Assembly (NCBI RefSeq): GCF_000328475.2
Contig: NC_026484.1
Span: forward strand, 682,001-746,000
DNA from: Mycosarcoma maydis
Taxonomy: Eukaryota; Basidiomycota; Ustilaginomycetes; Ustilaginales
DNA length: 64,000 nucleotides
Direction of reading: 5' to 3'
Below are positions 32,501 to 43,243 of this stretch, in pieces; the stretch's first letter is position 1, and each line of letters begins with the position of its first letter. Below the pieces are notes generated by a model. That model was not told where the DNA came from. It searched no databases and saw only the letters and a list, made by a program, of their open reading frames with translations. The translations under genes were made by a program, and so were the position numbers.

Positions 32501-34788
32501 CAGAGCAGTTCACCGCCAGTGCATTCTATCAGGGACTGGAGAACGAGGATGCGGAGAGCAAGGAGGAAGAAGGGCACGAGACGCCCAATTTTGGTTCGAA
32601 CAGTAGCACTGCTGCTAACTCGGCGAACAACAGCGACGCGGAAGAGGATGGTGCAGCTACCGAGGTAAGCGTGCTGCTTGATGCCGTTCGAGACAAGCAC
32701 GTGAACGCCTCCGCCATCTCTCAGAAGACGATCGGCATGGGCGAGGTACGCAGACAGCCTTCGAGCTCCGCCTTCAGCCACATTTCGGGCTTGCATGATG
32801 TGCAGGCAGAGGAGGAACAGGCTCCAGAGGCACACAAGCATGTAACCGAAGAAGCGCGAGCAGAGGGCCGTGTCTCGTTCGCCGTCTACAGCGGGTACAT
32901 CCGTGCTGGCGGTGGCATCCTGCTTTGGCTCGCGCTGCTTGGCTCGTTTGCTGGCAATGCGTTTACCGACTTGGGCGCAAATTGGTGGCTCCGTCTTTGG
33001 GCGCAGTCATCGACGACTCAGGAGCACTCAACCGAATGGTGGCTTGTTCGTTGGGTGGCGATCCAGGTGGTGCAGGTGATTGCCATGACCTTTGGCTATG
33101 CTCTGGTTTGCATCGCTTCGCTTCTGGCCGGAAGCCGCCTGTTCAAACAGCTTCTTCGAACTGTTCTGCGTGCACCGCTGCGCTTCCACGACTCGACACC
33201 CTCAGGACGTCTCCTGAACCGTTTCGGAAGAGACATGGAAGCGATTGACTCGAGCATTGCCGAAGAGCTCACCGAGGCAGTTAAAGCCTTGCTCATGGCG
33301 CTCGCCGCGCTTGTAGCCACCTGGCTCGGCGGTGGCCCCATCGTCGTTGTCATCCTGCTCTTCATGCTGCCCATGTTTTACGTTCTCGTCGCCACCTTTA
33401 CGCTCGCCGCTCGTGACCTCAAGCGACTCGACTCGAACTCGGCCTCGAAACGCATCACCTGCTTCACCGACCTCATCACCGGCGTTGTCACCGTCCGAGC
33501 TTTTGGCTCTTCCGCGGCATACTTTGCCACGCTAATGGAGAGGCTGGATGAAAACATGACCTTTTACTTTTGGCAGGGAACCGTCCGACAGTGGCAATCG
33601 CTGCTGCTTAGCTTGGTCAGTTCCGTTGTGGTCATCTCGACGGTGCTTGTGGTGACGCTCACACCGGGTTTCACGGCAGCCAGAGCGGGATTTACACTCA
33701 GCTTTGTACAGAGCTTGACGTCAATGTTGACGTACGGCATGCGATCGCTGTCGAATGTCGAACAGGGTCTCGTGGCCGTTGAGAGGGTGATGGAGTACTT
33801 TGGCATCGAGACAGAGCCGCTCGATTCGGCTCCTGCTTACGTCGAGGAACTACCGGTCCCGCCAACTTGGCCGGAGAAGGGTGCAATCGAGATTCGAGAT
33901 TTGCACTTGGCGTATGCCAAGAACCTGCCTGATGTGCTGGATGGAATCACGCTTTCCATCCGTGCCGGCGAGCGGGTTGGTATTGTGGGTGCCACCGGAA
34001 GCGGTAAATCGACACTTGTATCAGCGCTCTTCCGGTTCTTCGAATATCGAAGCGGGCAGATCGAGATTGATGGAATCGACATTGGAAGGATCGGGCTGAA
34101 GACGTTGAGGAGCAGGATGAAGATCGTGCCGCAGGATCCGTTGATTTTGTCCGGAACGCTTAGAAGCGCAGTCGACCCTCTTGGAAGCTACGCCGATGAA
34201 GACATCACCAGAGTGCTGGTTCGCGTCGGCTTACTCAAGGACAAGGTGACGAGTGGGTATGGAACGTTTGAGAGCTCCTCGCGTTCAGCCGGCACCACCG
34301 GTGGAGGTGGCAGCACCAGCTCGTCCGCCCTCCTTTGCTCCAACGCACCGTCTCCGTCTGGAGAAGAAAGCGACGATTCGGGAACGCTTGCATCACTCGA
34401 ATCGCGCATCGAGGAAAGCGGAAGCAACCTCTCGTCAGGTCAGAAGCAGCTGCTTTCGCTCTCGCGTATCCTGCTCTCCTCTTGCGCTTCGTCCAGCATC
34501 GTTGTTCTGGACGAATCCACCTCGTCGATCGACTACACTACGGACGCAAAAATCCAGTCGTTGCTGGATGCGCACTTTGCCGAACACAACACGACGGTGC
34601 TCGCCATCGCGCATCGGTTGAGGACGATCATCGGGTTCGATACCGTGATCGTGCTGAACAGCGGAAAGGTGGTGGAGCGAGGAAGTCCGAGCGAGCTCCT
34701 AGCAAAGGAGGACGGTTGGTTTACGAGGTTGGCCAACAGTACTGGTGACGAAGAGTATGCTGAGTTAAAACGCTTGATTGGTATCTAG
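29527..34788 (+). CDS. ABC transporter, ABCC (MRP/Yor1/Ycf1-like) full transporter
   Basis: 1753 residues from the first ATG at 29527; the open frame upstream starts at TTG. The order is an N-terminal hydrophobic region with several helices, transmembrane domain 1, NBD1, transmembrane domain 2, NBD2. NBD1 has Walker A GKIGSGKT near residue 787, signature LSGGQKARISLARA near 905 and Walker B ILIDDCLSALD, with Asp where an active site carries the catalytic Glu. NBD2 has GATGSGKST near 1488, signature LSSGQKQ near 1636 and VLDESTS with the Glu. One degenerate and one active site is normal for ABCC. NBD2 carries a Ser/Gly/Thr-rich insertion near residues 1580-1625. The linker after NBD1 is acidic and long. 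Substrates cannot be deduced; conjugates or drugs are usual. The length suits an ABCC with an extra N-terminal domain. Confidence 0.93.
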   Translation: MIPSIPPWLELHRGMTVQLASTATAAAMSPSIRVPLWDQYTISAAALASAILVILLFLLFLPASASSYPPSPVGYARFSNSDTESPPSSSRETEAPVKHEVDDYPYELRKALGTPVDAASYEARRLVIHIFIAVLAVVGLAIDMSSIVTRVFADQGAEHPLQTIVYFISSCAALRTLTVVLAMLHFNLAESTRLLLIWILTTLYLVAQLLVFLIEFMLFLPGLGGDSNFILHSINIGCSFAIFLLAFLSPTGPLILVKATQSFSERAITRNALGGGSVAQHLWGFLALPVVRKAYQQGRIDQDDIPALDYTYRSAVVAESVICEYRRSLAASIAKVPHGPNRTESIKGRALLKALVRCNVAQMIETAVMLVIVTFSFYAPKLGLKLLLDGLEGYEASLRRANGDVVDTVAKRARSTLIYSASFYLILFLENFLVYFYFRPLTVHLKTKMQTQLTTLLAWKRLRQKEASAKEQQADPKQDQAAENKSATEDTDNSEGGGSISSPSQVINLVTTDVTRIFSRIDMYVFGIMGPLEVLVGGYSAYYLLGNGALIGLAVAALMQPIAFVLGKVTARIDERLQKTRDRRVMLLSEAIRAIRMIKYEAWEDEIGAKIMLERRAELKCQAQSWAVFTFFGGFFALVPMLTIVVAFGWYTMVEGNTLTASVAFPAVAVLTELRWAVSYLPSNFLTVIQGWVSMKRIAVYMETGEVYIPDQEYSPQTMDGARDVAVRASTGVGRVDLRHAEMTWPSDADVAPSSQSSSSASAASSTFTLSIPDASFEVGQTNLVCGKIGSGKTLLLLSLLGEAQLLSGSIHCPRSHPATTLYAARSASQSFANHRQWWIDLSLSAYAPQRPFLFNATVRENILFGLEYNARRYRAVIFACGLKPDLKIFKDGDRTEIGEGGTNLSGGQKARISLARAVYSHAGTILIDDCLSALDSHTTKHICEKLFDGGNDGLLGGRTTILVTHHVRLMAPRCSKVLVLQEGRQAFFGSAEQFTASAFYQGLENEDAESKEEEGHETPNFGSNSSTAANSANNSDAEEDGAATEVSVLLDAVRDKHVNASAISQKTIGMGEVRRQPSSSAFSHISGLHDVQAEEEQAPEAHKHVTEEARAEGRVSFAVYSGYIRAGGGILLWLALLGSFAGNAFTDLGANWWLRLWAQSSTTQEHSTEWWLVRWVAIQVVQVIAMTFGYALVCIASLLAGSRLFKQLLRTVLRAPLRFHDSTPSGRLLNRFGRDMEAIDSSIAEELTEAVKALLMALAALVATWLGGGPIVVVILLFMLPMFYVLVATFTLAARDLKRLDSNSASKRITCFTDLITGVVTVRAFGSSAAYFATLMERLDENMTFYFWQGTVRQWQSLLLSLVSSVVVISTVLVVTLTPGFTAARAGFTLSFVQSLTSMLTYGMRSLSNVEQGLVAVERVMEYFGIETEPLDSAPAYVEELPVPPTWPEKGAIEIRDLHLAYAKNLPDVLDGITLSIRAGERVGIVGATGSGKSTLVSALFRFFEYRSGQIEIDGIDIGRIGLKTLRSRMKIVPQDPLILSGTLRSAVDPLGSYADEDITRVLVRVGLLKDKVTSGYGTFESSSRSAGTTGGGGSTSSSALLCSNAPSPSGEESDDSGTLASLESRIEESGSNLSSGQKQLLSLSRILLSSCASSSIVVLDESTSSIDYTTDAKIQSLLDAHFAEHNTTVLAIAHRLRTIIGFDTVIVLNSGKVVERGSPSELLAKEDGWFTRLANSTGDEEYAELKRLIGI

Positions 34789-37196
34789 AGGTTAGTTTGC
34801 GTCTAGTGCCTAGGCTTGCTATCCATGTCAGAAACGATGCTGAATTCTAAACGTTGATTCGCCAACTTGATGCGCTGGTGTAGTTTGCCGCGCCATCGGT
34901 GCTGTCTACAGGTGCGCGGACTTGGGTGAGACTCCACGACGTAGGTGTTACGGGCGTGGTAGCATTGTAAGGTGGCACGGGTGGGGAGTGAACCACAGGG
35001 GTTTGCCACGCGCAGGCCGTGGGTGCAGAGCACACACTTTGTAAGACAGCACTTTTCTTCTTGTGGATGAGCTGCTCGACCAGTGCAGCAATCTATACAT
35101 TGCTGCCATATACGCTTGCGCCTTTAGGGCTGTGGATCAGCGTGATCGAACGTCAGAACCTACACTGACACTGTAGCACCTACACTGCAGACGGAACCTC
35201 AGCCATCACTAGACATCCTATAGCAGAAACGGTCGTCGAGAACGCTCGCGAGGTGCGCTGCACGCTAAACGCAACCGAGCTACGCCGGATCACCTGGGTG
35301 GAGCGTCTAACGCGTCCGGCCCATACCGCGTCCTGTCACGGATGACCCCATTTGTTGCGGCATCCGCGCCAGTTGCGGTTTTCAGGCACAGGATCGTGAC
35401 AATCACGAATAGGCTGTTGATTTGTCAGCCTTGTCAGTCGTTGCTCTTGACCTGAACGTTGTGCTGTCAGCATACAAGGACATGATAGCGCCGAAGTGCG
35501 GCGAACACGATACCGTCACACCATCAGTGAAAGTCGTGGGTGATGAGCGACTTGGGGAATGCGATTCGTGATCCACCTTGAAAAAGCGCGTAGTATCAGT
35601 TTGAATTGCTACTTTGGTATACCTAGGACAAATGGCTGTGGACGTCAGACAGCAGTCACGAGTCATGCTCAGCCGGCGGACAACACGCCTCGCACGGTGA
35701 CGAGGAGCGCAAAACAGGTCTGCAAGTACAGGAGCAAGCGAGCAGTGCACATGAGAGCCTATAGTATCCTTTACGATTGGTAAGGACATCTGCTTTCGTC
35801 TGACTTATGCATCACTGAGAAACTCGGATCATGTTCAAGTTGCACGTGCATGCTTGTTAGCGTTGTGCTGCGCGGTCTACAGGCTCTGTTGTTGGTGTGA
35901 CCACGGCTGATTACCAGCGCGATGTCGGGGCTGCTTTTCACGCTGGTGGCAGCGGTGTTCTGGAGGTACCAGTGAGAGCTTCGCTAACAGAATGCTAGTC
36001 CATCTGTCTCGGTCGCCGCTCTTGTGTTATCTGGCGTCTTACGCGCGACAATGTTGGCTCCAATCGTCAATGCGCGTGGCGCAAACATATGGTAGCTGTG
36101 GTTGACCTATCCACTGCCCGGCTCTGTGTCTTCTCTGTCGCAGTCCGCCGTGCTGTTCCTTGTCTAGAACGCGCCATGTCGCTCTTCTCGCAATCGTCGG
36201 CGTGAGTGCACCCGCGACAAAGTCGGATGAGTCCCATCTCATCTGTGATCTGCACGACTGCAGTCAGTCTAATCATTTCATGGTGTTTATGCCACCTCGT
36301 CCGCCACGGTATCAAGAAGCCGGGTCGATGGCGCGACTCTAGTAAGTGGCGCCTCGGTTCCTGTGTCTCGTGGGGTCAATTCGCCAGGCAAGTGAGTCGT
36401 CGAATTTGGCCTCGCCATCTGTTGCTCCTGTCCGCACCGCGTTCCAAGTCGCAACCATCCTTTGTCAAATCTATCTGCCAGTTGGAAGGGCAAGCCGATG
36501 TGTTTCAATGAGCTTCATACCGAGCCAACGGCGCGTGCCGGTACAGCGGCATCGTCCTCGGTATCGCAGATGGCAACGTCAATCTGCCCATTCAGCGGTT
36601 GGTCCTATGTGTAAAATGGGCGGTTTTTCGCGTCGTCCAGGCACCGCGCCTCGCGGCTGACATCGATGACCTGTTCGAACGGCTCAGCGTAAGAGCTATA
36701 GAACGTCAGCATGCACTGCACTCGCTCAGATGGCGTTGGACCACGCAGCAGCAACACATCAGGTCGGACCGAGCCTGCTCTAAAAATGATATACCTGCGC
36801 AGCTTCCAGGAGCCAACTCTTTGCCCTCATCATAGCTTCATCGCCGACCCGATCTTCGCAGCGGAATCAAACGAGGCTACACAAACCATCAATCCGAAAA
36901 TCGGTACAAGAGCCGTCACCTTACCAAAGTCGTACCGTCCAATCTCTCGCCTTAACACGGCTGCCGCTTGCGAGCGTTTCCTAGAACGGGCATGGCAGAT
37001 ACTGACCCGGCTAGCATCGCATCTCGAACGTCGCCGACCCACATGGAGAGTTGCAATGCAACATGAAAGAGATGACGAGCCGGAGGATAGCTACTAGCTG
37101 ACAAGAAAAGATATGCTATTGTGAAAAACGATCGAATCGAGCTAGCGGTACATAAGAAGGCCGAGGCCGAGGCGTGAGAGATGGAGGGGGGATGTC
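34789..37196. other. Gene-poor convergent region
   Basis: It lies between the 3' ends of the ABC transporter and the permease. No domain-bearing frame, tRNA or strong repeat is seen, only isolated motif copies near 35402 and 35564. At 2.4 kb it is long for a convergent interval. Confidence 0.55.
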
Positions 37197-39071
37197 TTAC
37201 ACGGGGGCACTGCAACCGAACGAGGTTGCAGCACCGCCCGCTGCAAATGTGGACTTGATGGACTCGCCGGAGCCGTACATTCCGAGGCCGGATAGGGTGA
37301 ACGAGCCGAGCGTGACGAGGAGAAGGACGGCTTTGACGAGAATGGCTGGGATTGTAACGCCGATAAGTTCGTAGTGGCCACCAAACAGGCCTCGTTGCCA
37401 TCGCGACCACTGGGACCAGTTGTCTTGCCTCTGCACCGGCTGAGAGGGTGTGTACAATCGATCGCCCTGCATGGCGTCGCGCTTGATGTAGAAGATGAGC
37501 GCCAGCATGAAGGGGAACGAGTAGGAAAAGTTCATGATCGCCACCGCTGCAATCAGCCCCGATACCGTCTGCACCTGAGGGATAGACGATGCAATGACAA
37601 ACGCAAGTGCCCAGTAGACGATACTGATACCTGCCCACAAGACTCTTCCGCGTGGAGAGTTGAGCGCAGGCCCTTTCAAGAAGGTCTGTACCGTGTTGAC
37701 ATAGATCACTTTCAGGCCGACATTACCATACAGAGCCGCCGCGATCGTTCCAGACAGAATCGCTAGCATGTTGCACACGGTCTGGAACGCATACTTAGCA
37801 ATACCGTTGTACGACTGTCCAAGAACGTACTGTCCCTGGTAAGCATAGATAACGTTGGAATACACCAGGTAGACGGTGCAGATCAGTGCCTGTGCACTAA
37901 TCATTCCTTTCCAAAAGTCCATAGGTCGGCGCATCTCGGAGATGAGCTCTGGAAAGATAAGAGCTCCGCCGAATGCGAAGACCATACTCATCATACCGTT
38001 GATCTTTTGTGTGAGATCGTAAGAGACAAATGCTGAAGTCATAACAGGCTGGTTGTTGTACGGGTAGTCGGAACCGTACGAAGCTTGAGCGCCAGCGATG
38101 TATGGGCCGTACTTGATGATGGCAGCCATGGAAATCACGACGATCGCAATGTTCTGGTAGACCGCTGTGGTAGCCGCAAAGCCGAGGCCACGGAAGGTTT
38201 GCACCTGAGCGAACGCCATGCCGATCAGCGCAAAAATCACGACGCAGACCGAAAAGCAGAGCGTGGCATTACCAGGAGCACCGCTGATGACTTGGCTGAG
38301 AGCCTGACCGTTAGTGAGACAGAGCAGACCGACGTTGACGATCAGTTGCAAAGTCTGGAGTGCGTTGAACGTCCATCGCATGGGGTAGCCTACCAGACGT
38401 TCGCCGAGATCACCGTAAGTCTTGACGGGGTAACGAGCCGAGTCGAGATTCAAAAAGAGCTTCCAGAGCAGAATGCCACACCACCAGGCGCAGAAGCCCA
38501 TGACAATGTACATGATGTTACCCGTTACCCAGCCGTTCTGAGCCATTGCATAGGGCGCACCGTAAGGACCCAGGATATCGGTGGTGACTAGATAAAAGAT
38601 GCCCACCCAGGTGGCAGTCTTGATGGCGCGGTGAGCATTGCGGCTCTCCTTTTCAATCTCCGAGAGACCCTCAAGCTGGTCGAAGGTCGAGGCATCTGTG
38701 TTGTTAACATGGGGCTTGTCAACACCCGTCTGGACAACGGTGCTATGCTGGCTGGTATCTTCTGAAGAGGGTTTTTTCTCGTTGCTGGCATCCGTAAGAT
38801 AGCCAGCGCCATGATTAGCGTTGGCTTCCACAGCAACGCCAGCAGCTCCGTAGAGCTTTTCCTGTTCACGCTGGATCTGTGCGTAGAACATGTACTCCTC
38901 GAGCGTGATGCCGCTCTGAGGAGGTGCCTCGTAGAGGGCAGGGACCGGGGTGAGACCAGGTGCACCCTGGCCAGGGAGGTCAGACTGATGAGTCTCCTCC
39001 TTGTTCGAGGTGTGGCGTGTCCTCTCGATCTCAACGCTCTTGGTGCGGCGGAATACTTCCTTGAACCCCAT
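37197..39071 (-). CDS. AAAP-family amino acid permease (Mtr-like)
   Basis: The first ATG is at 39071 (624 residues); the open frame extends upstream only to a TTG. About 150 hydrophilic residues come first, followed by about eleven membrane segments. The first, TATWVGIFYLVTTDILGPYG then APYAMAQNGW, is the family's N-terminal helix region. The second and third contain GNIMYIVMGFCAWWCGILLW and QLIVNVGLLCLTNGQAL. This resembles the fungal neutral amino acid permease Mtr and other proton-coupled amino acid/auxin permeases in the plasma or vacuolar membrane. The substrate is not deduced. TATAAAG at 39190-39196 lies 119 bp upstream. Confidence 0.9.
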   Translation of the reverse strand: MGFKEVFRRTKSVEIERTRHTSNKEETHQSDLPGQGAPGLTPVPALYEAPPQSGITLEEYMFYAQIQREQEKLYGAAGVAVEANANHGAGYLTDASNEKKPSSEDTSQHSTVVQTGVDKPHVNNTDASTFDQLEGLSEIEKESRNAHRAIKTATWVGIFYLVTTDILGPYGAPYAMAQNGWVTGNIMYIVMGFCAWWCGILLWKLFLNLDSARYPVKTYGDLGERLVGYPMRWTFNALQTLQLIVNVGLLCLTNGQALSQVISGAPGNATLCFSVCVVIFALIGMAFAQVQTFRGLGFAATTAVYQNIAIVVISMAAIIKYGPYIAGAQASYGSDYPYNNQPVMTSAFVSYDLTQKINGMMSMVFAFGGALIFPELISEMRRPMDFWKGMISAQALICTVYLVYSNVIYAYQGQYVLGQSYNGIAKYAFQTVCNMLAILSGTIAAALYGNVGLKVIYVNTVQTFLKGPALNSPRGRVLWAGISIVYWALAFVIASSIPQVQTVSGLIAAVAIMNFSYSFPFMLALIFYIKRDAMQGDRLYTPSQPVQRQDNWSQWSRWQRGLFGGHYELIGVTIPAILVKAVLLLVTLGSFTLSGLGMYGSGESIKSTFAAGGAATSFGCSAPV

Positions 39072-39189
39072 ATCTGGCGATGACGATGTGGGCAGAGGAC
39101 GAGCTGGGAAGGGGAGCGACAAAAAGGGAAGGAATGGGAAGACTAGATGGGAAAAGAAAACCCGAGAAGCTGGAGCAATCGGGCCAAGA

Positions 39190-39196
39190 CTTTATA
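39190..39196 (-). promoter_or_regulatory. TATA box of the amino acid permease gene
   Basis: On the minus strand TATAAAG lies about 120 bp upstream of the permease ATG, a suitable distance for a short leader. Position and close match support it. Confidence 0.5.
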
Positions 39197-40752
39197 GGAG
39201 CGACAAGGAGAAATCAAAGACGCAATCAAGAGCGGATACCAGAGAGTAGCAATGGTTGATTGGCTCTAGCTCACTTCTGATTGCATCAATGTTATCGTGA
39301 TGTGACTCAGTACATAACTTGTTGAGTTGGCAAGCAATCCTATCACAGCATACGAGCTCAGCTCGAAATTTCGAAAGCGGAACCGGCGGCACAACGGCGG
39401 CAGAGAAGAGCGGAACACGAGAACGGGAACTGAGGGTAAGATAGACAAGGAGCCAACAGTTGAGCCGAGCTCTGGAAGGACTTCAGGCACAAGAGTCGAT
39501 GAGGCACGCGGCGGGAAAACCGCCACGACCAAGTATAATGCGAAAACAGTATTGGCAGCTTATGACCGGCAACTGAAGCTGCGAACGATTGGTTCGAGGC
39601 TGCGAATTGGTCATGTCGTTGTTGATAGCCGATTAATTACCGTATTCTATCGCTGTTTATCACTTTTCAGCAGTTGGTGGTTGGTACTCGTGACTGTCAC
39701 AAGTGTGAGCAGTCTGAAGCAAGCCAAGGGCTGTAGAAACTTTACCTTGGATTGCACGCGTGATATGGGCAAAGGGCGTGGGCGACGAAAAGCTCGGTTA
39801 AATGAAACCCCCCTTTTTTACCCTTCAGCTCGTAACTGAGTCGCCAAAGACGTTCAGATCCGTCGTCTCATGGACCAAAATTCGGAATCCTTCTCTCTGA
39901 GACACACACTCAACTCGTGCTGCCAGCCAATGAGGCGGAAGAAATAGGACAAACCGTTTGCTTGGTCCGCCGATAAGAACAACCCACTCGTGACTGGTAG
40001 AACTCCAAAAGCCATGCAGCACGTCGCCTCTGATCCTCCTGATCCTCCTCACGATCGATTTGTCTTTGTACCGCCGTAGAACAAGCAAGGAGCCCAAGTC
40101 GTGGGTGACAGGCAGCTTGCTTCCCCGCGAAATTAGACTGGGGCGAAGTTGCCGCGGCGATTTAAGGTAATTTGATTGAAATTAAAGCAGCATGCCGTCG
40201 TTTTGCATCGGAGTTTCAAGAAACGGCAAATACGGCGGTTTTTGGACTACAGTATCTCGTAAATGAGTCCATCTGGATGGCGATCTTGTTGCTAATCAAT
40301 TGGTTCCACTTGAAATCGCTCGTTGTGACCGACGTGGTGTCAACTAGCCAATGACGTCTGAGAACAAGCTCAAGAGAATCTCGACATGGAAGCGGTCACC
40401 AAGTAACAGTCGTAGATACCAGATTTACGATGGTTTCAGGAGCAAACATTCACAATTTACGATTCGTGAACACGGAACGTAGAATTCTCTGCCGAATCTG
40501 TCCTTCCCTTGAAAAATCAATATAATAAATCGTGAAATCGAACTGAACTAAAATGAACTGAACAAACAAGCACGGAGGTACAGTAACTTACCGAAAATCT
40601 CACTCGTGACTCTTCGTGCTTTGTCCGCATGTGACAAGCGTGACAACCGGCGGCCTGCGTTCCGATGCAACAGGAAGCATGTGACCAGCCAATCACGACT
40701 TAGCACCGCAAAGCCCGTTAGATGCGAGCATCGACGATTTTCGATCTTACAC

Positions 40753-40845
40753 CATTCGTGATTGCTCGCTGCTCGCTGCTCGCTGCTCGCTGACTGCTGA
40801 CTGCTGACTGCTGACTGCTAGCTGCTGAGAGAACATTCGTGATTG
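40753..40845. repeat. Compound 7-bp array flanked by 12-bp direct repeats
   Basis: Four exact GCTCGCT units (40764-40791) are followed without a break by four exact GACTGCT units (40792-40819) and one AGCTGCT. Direct copies of CATTCGTGATTG lie on both sides (40753-40764 and 40834-40845). Two different heptamers expanded side by side in one register is unusual. Confidence 0.92.
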
Positions 40846-41839
40846 GCTCTACACGACAAAATTGTGAAATGCGATTGTGGTCAGCAATAGAATGAAGCTA
40901 TCCACCGTTCAAGGAGTGGCACAGCAAGTGAATTGCTTTTCTCGCAGGAAGCCACGATGGTCATCAGCAGCAAGAATCTGTGCCATCATTCATGCTGATC
41001 CATGGACATGAATACGCGGCCTCATGCGGTGCTTCTGCCGCCGGGCCGACCGTAAATCGACGTACTGACTCGTCGGCGTCCAATCCACACATCTCGTCGA
41101 GACTGATGCTATGTCCGCCAAGCAGATTGTGAAACGCCACGTGCGAGTAGATGAGCTAGATCATGTGCACTATGCTGACAAACAAGAATGCGTTCCAGAG
41201 ACGAGAATGTCGCGCTCGCTTTCAGCCGCGAGCCGTTGAACCGTTAGCCTCTTTGCCCGTGTCTTCTCTTGGCTTTGCGGGGAGGACATCGACAGGGGTA
41301 GATTTTATCGTCCACGCTGCGTTCAAGCTGTACACTTTCTCACATCGGGTTTCGCGGTCGACTCTCCACCCTGATGTTCATCAGCAGCTCTTCCGTATCT
41401 GCGCTTGCCAGCTTCTTGATGGCGTTTCTGCATTTGTGGCTAATTAGTTCCGAACTGGAGCGAAACCCATTTGCTCGTCGGCAATCGAACCCATAGCCGA
41501 GTGTCCGCAATCTTGGTTGAAAAGCATCCATGTCCTCATCGCATGTTGAGGTTCAGGTGGACGCGTATCGACATGTCATTGGTTTCGGTTGAAAACGCCG
41601 ATGTGGGGTACGGGTAGATAGGCCCGCATACGATACCGACGTGGCTATCGACCAGCCGTACACGCTGAACTCGCTTTGGCCACGTGGTTCCTTAGCGAAT
41701 GGAAACGCACTGGGTATGAGCGCTTTTGCGTTCGTAGAAGTCCAAGGCCCATGGTCATGGTCGCATTCACGATGGAAGAGGAGGTACCATCGGCAGATCG
41801 GGACGAGCGTTGAATCTTGTTCCGATTCTGACGCAAGCG

Positions 41840-41860
41840 GATTCACGATTCACGATTCAC
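41840..41860. repeat. 7-bp tandem array, GATTCAC x3
   Basis: Three exact GATTCAC units, then a degenerate GACTGTT. It is the same heptamer, in another register, as the arrays at 21547 and 59011. Confidence 0.9.
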
Positions 41861-42342
41861 GACTGTTGCACACGCGCGCAACTCGCCCACACTGTGTGTA
41901 TCCTTCTTTCTCTTCCGCGCGCTCTGGCTTTGATCCCACACTCGTAACAGAGCCACGCGCCAGCTCGACTCACAAACAAAGCTACATGCACTCTGCAGCA
42001 TCTAGATTTTGTGGTTGCTCGAAAGGCTGATTCATTATTTTGTTTTTTGCGGCACCATGGCTTGTGCGAGACGTGCGCATTTCGACAGCTTCACGCTTGT
42101 GACTCAGCCCTTCATGATTCACGATTTGCGAGACTCACTCACCACTGTTCAGAAGCCCGGACCTCGGATACTCTGTGGCTCATGCCAGTCATGGGTCCAT
42201 TCGACAAGTTGACAAACTTTTTGTTATTCACGAGTGCTGCTTGTGATATGCTTCTCTGATCTCCTGCTGTCTGGTATGATTCACGTTCGAAGGACAGCAG
42301 CCGTCCGCAGAGCCTTGTGGGCCAAGTGCATCGAGAGCCGAC

Positions 42343-42349
42343 TATATTA
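42343..42349 (+). promoter_or_regulatory. Possible TATA box of the 206-residue membrane protein gene
   Basis: TATATTA at 42343-42349 lies 81 bp upstream of the ATG at 42430. Composition and spacing are plausible; nothing else supports it. Confidence 0.35.
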
Positions 42350-42429
42350 AAGCAGCCAGCCATTTTTCGATCTCTGTCCACCATCACACCGAGTGACAAC
42401 ACCCCGTAAGCATCGAAGCCCTCATCGAA

Positions 42430-43243
42430 ATGTCGACAAAGGGTGACCATCCCACAAAAGCTCAGTCGAGCGTGCCGCCTAAGGTGAGTGCGATTGTTGG
42501 AGTTGCTGGCCGCGTTTGCTTGCATCGATGATATTCATGCTCACCTTGAAGTCATTTCTTCTCTGCCATCGAATTCACAGCCACCCGGACACGATCGAAT
42601 GCCCGGCTGGAAGAGGGTAGCAAGTACGTTCAGTCGATTCGTCAGGCGCGATCCGCAGCTGGCGCCTCTGGCTGCCATCAGTAGGTAGCGCTCGATAGCC
42701 CCCTTGGCCCTTTTGATCTACATCATACTGACTGTCCGCTCTGACACGTTGTTTTCGCTGTTATTTTTATCAACAGCACTCGGGACCATCGGCCTATACA
42801 TCTACTTCCACCACAGCAAGGTCTCGGAGGTGGCATCGCAGAACAGCTTTCCGCGCCACAAAGACACGAAAGCATCCAGTCGAGGTTCCGACTCACGTGT
42901 TGCTACCGGTGACACGCCCGCCGACAAGTCGACCAAAGGCAGTTACTACACTGAATCCGGCTCGGCCCCCGGTGGACTGAGCAAAATGCTGTATCCACAT
43001 CTGGACACATCGGAACGAGAGCATCTCGACAACCTCACCGTGCCGCACAACGAGGGCACATTTGGTAGGAGCATCAAGCACGCAGCTGCGCTCGATCAGC
43101 TCAAGAAGAACCGCGATGCAGATCGCCACTACAAGCGACAGGGCGATCTCGTGCAGGGACACGAGCAGAGAGAAAACGGTGATCGACCGCTTACGAGCGC
43201 ACAGCACTTGCAGGATCTGCATGGTCAGAAGCGTAACTACTAG
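42430..43243 (+). CDS. Small single-pass membrane protein of unknown function, three exons
   Basis: Proposed exons 42430-42483, 42581-42680 and 42777-43243 join in frame to 206 residues. Intron 1 runs GTGAGT to ATTCACAG; intron 2 runs GTAGGT to ATCAACAG and splits a Thr codon. The product starts MSTKGDHPTK, has a basic stretch (WKRVASTFSRFVRRDPQ), one likely membrane segment formed across the second junction (LAPLAAITLGTIGLYIYF) and a long hydrophilic tail ending HGQKRNY. Arg/Lys before a short helix beginning with a PxLxPL-like pattern is vaguely reminiscent of the B12D/NDUFA4 family, but the long tail does not fit and I do not claim it. A TATATTA lies 81 bp upstream. Ignoring intron 2 would give a false N-terminus. 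Confidence 0.75.

Larger units (their letters stand above)
39197..42342. other. Gene-poor region with compound heptamer array
   Basis: About 3.1 kb between divergently transcribed genes with no supported coding sequence. It holds the compound 7-bp array at 40764-40826, a GATTCAC array at 41840-41860 and many single motif copies (near 40461, 40530, 40753, 40834, 42117). Confidence 0.6.

Noticed and set aside
41480..41510. tRNA-like T-loop sequence (TCGAACCC) on the plus strand
   Set aside because: No matching acceptor or anticodon stems fold around it; only the tRNA-Thr at 59896-59967 forms a full cloverleaf.
42704..42778. Unspliced N-terminus of the 206-residue protein (MALLIYIILTVRSD...)
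   Set aside because: It is read-through of intron 2; the flanking GTAGGT and CAACAG and the in-frame join to exon 2 explain the locus better.
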